A stretch of 45,957 nt of DNA from Psittacicella gerlachiana. Its GTDB lineage: Bacteria; Pseudomonadota; Gammaproteobacteria; Enterobacterales; Psittacicellaceae. Where the stretch lies: NCBI RefSeq assembly GCF_003585965.1, contig NZ_NRJF01000020.1, positions 1-45,957 of the forward strand, in the 5' to 3' direction. Positions 38,401-44,400 of this stretch are shown here, one piece after another (the stretch's first letter is position 1; each line of letters begins with the position of its first letter). Below the pieces are notes generated by a model that made no database searches, was not told where the DNA came from, and saw nothing but the letters and a program-made list of their open reading frames with translations. The translations under genes and the position numbers were made by a program.

Positions 38401-41400
38401 TAACGCAAGAACTCGCATTTATTGTCGTTGTCCCAGTAGTACTGTTAATTACGGAACTATTTACATGTACTTGAGTAGCATTTACAGTTGTACATGTAGT
38501 TGAATTAACTGTTGAACCTCCAAGAACATACACATTACCTGATGAAGAAATGTTGGTGGTAGTACCATTCACTGTCGAAGCTTCTAAAACATTTACGCTT
38601 TCTGAAGCATTTACGAGAGTATTGGTTTTAGCGTTTACGCTTGCTCCTTTTTGCAGATAAACATTTGCACCGTTAACGGTTGTGCAACCTGCAATTGAGT
38701 TTACACTTGATGCTGAAACGGTTACATTTTTACTTGCATCTAACTTAGTTGCAGTTTTAGAGTTAACTGTAGCTGCGTTTTGTACAGACACACTTGTAGC
38801 GTTCACTGTTGTTGTCCCTTCAGTTGAATTTACTGAAGCACCATCAACAGTTACATTATCTGTACCTGAAACTATAGTTGAAGTAGTTGAATTTACGTCA
38901 GCTTTATTACTAACCTCAATAGTTGGTGCACTTAAGTTAGTAACCTTACCATTTACTTTTGTATTCTCACCTGTAACATTCAGTGATTTAGAAGCAACAA
39001 GTTTTGTTGTTTCCGATGAGTTAACTTTAGAAGCTCCTTCAAATTTTAGATTAGCTGCACTTAAAGTAGTTCCAGTTTTTGAATCTATACTAGACGAATT
39101 TTGTACAGTTAATCCCGCTGTAGCTTTAAGTTCGGTCTTACCTGCAGTTGTATTAATACTACTTGCATTAATAGTCAGATCACTACCATTTAATGAAGTT
39201 AGTTGACTACTTGTAAGGGTAGAGCTTTGATTCACTACAATGCTTGGAGCATTAAGTGTAGTGTTAGCTCCTGAAATATTCGCTTTAGTTGCAACAATTG
39301 ATCTAGTTGCACAAATTACCGTATTGTTAGTTGAACTTACATTCGAAGTATTGATAGTAACAGTATTACCTGAAATTGAAGTATTTTCTCCACTATGTAC
39401 TGAACTACTTCTATTAAGTACAACCATACCCGTAGCATTGATACTGGTATTACCTTTACTACTTAAATTAGAGTTGGAACTTCTAAAGTTGGTAACATTA
39501 TTTACATCAATATTACCAGCACTTAGATTAGAATTACCTAAACCAAAAGTACCATACTTAGTAAAGGTTGCATTACCGGTTGCTGTAAAGTTAGATCCAA
39601 TTGCATTTAACCTACTTGTCGTACCACAACCCACTACATTTATATTCTTCCCATTAAAACTACTACTTAAAAGGTTAGCCTGATTACTATTAATGGTTAG
39701 GTTATTGGTTGCCGTAACAGCTGATAGACAGCTAGTATCTAAAGTAGGTGCATTTAAGTTAACATCATATCCTTTTACGGTTGAGTTAATAATATCTAGA
39801 TCTGGAGTATTAACACTTAATGCTGTTCCAGCAGCGATTGTTGCTTGGTTAGTAAAGGTTACACATTCACTTGCATTAACCGTGGTTAAACCACCTGTAC
39901 TATTCACCACCGAACTATTTACATGTACTTGGGTTGCATTTAAGGTTGTACTAGAAGTAGAGTTAACAGTTGAACTCTCAAGCACAGATACCGTTCTTCC
40001 CGCAGAAAGATTTGTATTCGTACCATTTACCGTAGATCCGCCGAGAACATTAATGTTCTCTGAAGCATTCACTAAGGTAGTAGTAGCGGAGTCTACTGTT
40101 GCACCGCTTTGCAGATATACATTGGTAGCGTTAAGAGTCGTACTACCTGCAGTTGAGTTAACTTTTGAAGCTGAAACAGTTACGTTCTTAGTTGCATCTA
40201 GTTTAGTTGCTGTTTTAGAGTTAATTGTCGCAGCATTTTGCACAAATACTTCTGCTCCACTTACAGTAGTTGTGCCTGTAGTAGAGTTTACGGTTGCATG
40301 ATCAACTACAACTTTAGTGCTACCTGTAACCTTAGTTGAACAGGTTGAGTTCACATCAGCATTATCATTGATTTCAATAGTTGGAGCTGTGAGACTAGTA
40401 TCCTTACCTTGAACTTGCGTTCCAGTCCCCATAATACTCATAGAATTTGTAGCATCTAATGAAGTGGTCGCTGAAGAGTTAACTTTAGAGCCACTCTCTA
40501 CTTTTAAGGTCTTAGAATCTAAATTAGTGCCAGTTTTTGAGTCTATACTAGACGCATTTTGTACAGTTAAGCTTGAAGAAGCTTTTAATGTAGTGCTACC
40601 CTCTGTAGTATTAATACTACTTGCATTAATGGTCAGATCTGTACCATTTAACGAAGTCGACTTAGTACTTGTCAGGTTAGAGCTTTGATTCACAACAATG
40701 CTTGGAGCATTAAGTGTAGTGTTAGCTCCAGAAATATTTGCTTTTATCGCAAAAATTGATGCAGTTGCACAGATCACCGTATTATTCGTTGAACTTACAT
40801 TCGAAGTATTTACGGTAATAGTTTTACCTGAAAGACTAGTATTTGCTCCACTAGTTATCGAGCTGTTACGCACTAATGAAATTCTATCAGCAGAGATACT
40901 AGTGTTGCCGGTAGTAGATATATTAGTAACTGACCCCATGAAATTCGTAACACTACTTACCTCAAAATTCTTCGCCGTTACATTTGAATTAGGTAAACCA
41001 AAGGTAGCATATCCTTTAACGGTTACATTGCTACTTACAGCAATATTTGATCTTTGTACCATTAATAATGAAGTTCTACTACTTGTGCCACCACCTAGAA
41101 CTTCCATATTGGTTGCTTCGAAGATACTATCAATTAAATTTGCAGTGTTACTCTTAATAGCTAAGTTATTAGTTGCGGTAATTGTAGAACAACTAGTATT
41201 CAGAGCTGTTGCATTTAAATTAATATCCTTAGCTTTTACCTCTGAATTATTGATGTCTAAATTTGGTGTATTAACACTTGCAGTAGTTCCAGCTCCAAGA
41301 GTAGCTCGGTTAGTAAAGGTTACACATTGACTTGCATTAACAGTAGTTGATCCAGCTGAACTATTTACCTTAGAGTTGTTAACCGTAACTACCGTTGCAT

Positions 41401-44400
41401 TCACTAGTGTACTATCAGTTGAATTAACAGTTGATCCACCAAGTACATAAACAAAGTTTTTCGCAGAAAGATTAGTATTCTTACCATCTACAGTCGATGA
41501 CCCTAAAACGTTAATGCTAGCTGAAGCATTAATTAAGGTCGTAGCAGCTGAGTTAACTATTGCACTGTTATCAAGATTTACATTCTGAGCGTTTAAGGTA
41601 GTGTAGCCTGCAGTAGAGTTTACAGCTGAACGTGAAACATTAATGGTTGTACCATCTAACTTAGTTCCTGTTTTTGAGTTAATAGTTGCTGAATTTTGTA
41701 CAGACACAGTTGTAGCGTTCACTGCTGTTGTGCCTTCAGTAGAATTTACTGAAGCCCCGTCAACAGTTACCTTTTCTTTACCTACAACATTAGTTGCGGT
41801 AGTTGAATTTACATCTGCTTTATTGCTTAACTCAATAGTTGGAGCACTAAGGTTTGTAACCTTACCTTTTACTTGAGTTCCATCACCGGTAACACTCAGA
41901 GAAGTAGTTGCCGTTAGCTGCGTCGTCTCAGAAGAGTTTACTTTCGCACCACTCTCAACTTTCATATTTGCTGAGTTTAGAGTTGTGCCTTTTTGCGAGT
42001 CAATAACTGCACCATCTTGTACCGTTAGCGTTGAAGCATTTAGCTCAGTTTTACCAGCCGTAGAGTTAACTCTACTTGCGTTAATAGTTACATCAGTTCC
42101 ATTAACAGTCGCTAATCGACTTGCCGTAATTGTTGAACTTTGATTAACTACGACGCTATTTGCCTCAATTGTTGCATTAGCTCCTGAAACATTAGCATTC
42201 TTAGCTACAATCGTTGAAGTCGCACAAACATCTGCATTATCACTTGCAGTAACATTAGATTCACTTACAACTACGTTAATACCTGTAACGGTAGTATTAG
42301 TACCATTTACTTTAGAACCAGCAAGCAGTTTATTTTCATTTGCTGACAAGGTAGTGTGTTTTGCACTATCTACGCTCGTATTAGTCAGCGTTAAACTTGC
42401 AATTGCTTGAACGGTTGCATTCCCTGCAGTAGTATTGATTTGGCTATTGGTTAACTCAATCGTTGTACCATTTACTTCAGTATTATTAGTTGCATTTAAG
42501 CTACTATTATCTAATTTAATAGTAGTTGAGTTCAGAAGAATGTCTTTACCAGTAACATTGGCTTTACTTTCAAGAGTAATGCAAGTAATAGCATTTAATC
42601 GAGTTGTTTCGCTACTTGAGATATTTGAAGCACTTACACAGATTTGGTCACCAGTTAAGGTTGTGTTTTTCGCTGCATTGATTACAGAACCTTGGTTTAC
42701 TACAACCTGAGGTGCATTAACGGTAATATTACCTTTTTTGGTTCCTATAGTACTGTTAGTTGAATTAAATGTACCAACATCAGAAGTGAAAGTAGCATTA
42801 CCTGTTACATCTAGTTTCATACCAACAACACTAATATCGTTACCGGTAATATTTAGGTCACGACCTATAGTGAAACTACTACTTTTTGTTGAGCAAATCG
42901 TAATTTCAGCGCTCTCACCACTGAGATTTAGATCTAAGCCAGCTTTTACATTGGTATTAGTTAGATGTAACTCATCCGTGCCACTAAAGCTTACATTACC
43001 ATGTGAAGAATTAATATTCGTACTCGAAGCATTAATTCTTGAAGTAGTCTCATTACCAAGATTAATGTCAGAGGTTGCTCCTTTACCGGAGATATTTGAA
43101 TTCTCAATCTCAATTACTAAAGCTGAGAAATTAATTTTTGCGTTACTTGTAACATTAGAATCGGTAACTTTTATCGTACCACTTGAAGTGCAAAGATTTA
43201 GATCACCTGTACCTGAGGTTAAGTTAGAGTTATTTATATCTAATAATCCAAGAGCTTTTCCTTGATAGAAAGTAAGTGAGTTAGTTGCTGTCGCATTTGA
43301 ATTTTTAAAGCTGAAATTACCTTGGTTAGCTTTTACATCAACACTTACTCCAGCAGTTAAATTCGAGTTGTTGAAGTTTAAATCTGCTCTTGTAATATTT
43401 ACAACTGTATTTTGTCCCGCAAGTAAGTTCGAACCATTTATATTTACCTCACTATAACAAGTTCTATGTTGGTAAACACTAACGTTATTTTTCGCTTTTA
43501 AGGTTGAATTATCTAAGAAGAAAGAATTTAACGGTGTTACGTTGCCTGTAGTTAAAGTAACATTATCATTTACCGAAGCTACGTAAGAACCATTGGTAAT
43601 GTTAACGGCTTTTACTCTCTTATCTCCACCTAAAGTAATGTTACCTTGTGCGGTTATATTAGTGTGATTTAAGCTTAAAACTCCATTTGTAAACAATACT
43701 AGTCTGTCACTTGCGTTAGACCCTAAAGCTGTCACACAAGAGTTAAATAAACTTATATTTGCACTTGAACACATTGAGTTAGTAGAAAGATTAACAAAAT
43801 GACTCTTAATATTTACACCATTCGCAGTTAAGTTTGTTAATCCTAATACCAGCGTCGAAACTCCTGAAGTGGAGTCTGCTTTGTCACTTGTTCCTACAAT
43901 GTTTGTATTTTCTAAATACACTCTGCCAATAGATACTACTTTAATATCCCCTACTGCAGATTTTTGTAATTCAGATCCACTAATTCTAATCCAAGAAGTT
44001 GAACCTACTGCTTTTGAAGAGTTTACAATTAATAAATCACCTGTAGTTACTGAAAGATTACTCCCTGAGATAGATAAATCTTGGTCAATGGAAATATTAA
44101 CACTCGTAGCACTAAAGTTCGAAGAGCTTATATAAGTTTTCTGCCCCCACACAGTAGCTGTATTGGTTGCTGAAAAATTAGTTCCACAAATACTAATTAC
44201 CGAGCTATCTGTATTAGCTCCAATATTACTTGCACTTACCGTACTATTACTTATTGCTATTTGAGTTCCTAGATTTTCATTACTAGTTTTGAAAACATTA
44301 ACATTTCCTGAAGACTTGAACGAAGCATTTCCGGTTAAACTAGCATTAAGGCGATTAACATTTAGACGTGTATTTGAGGCATTAAAAGTTGCATTAGTAC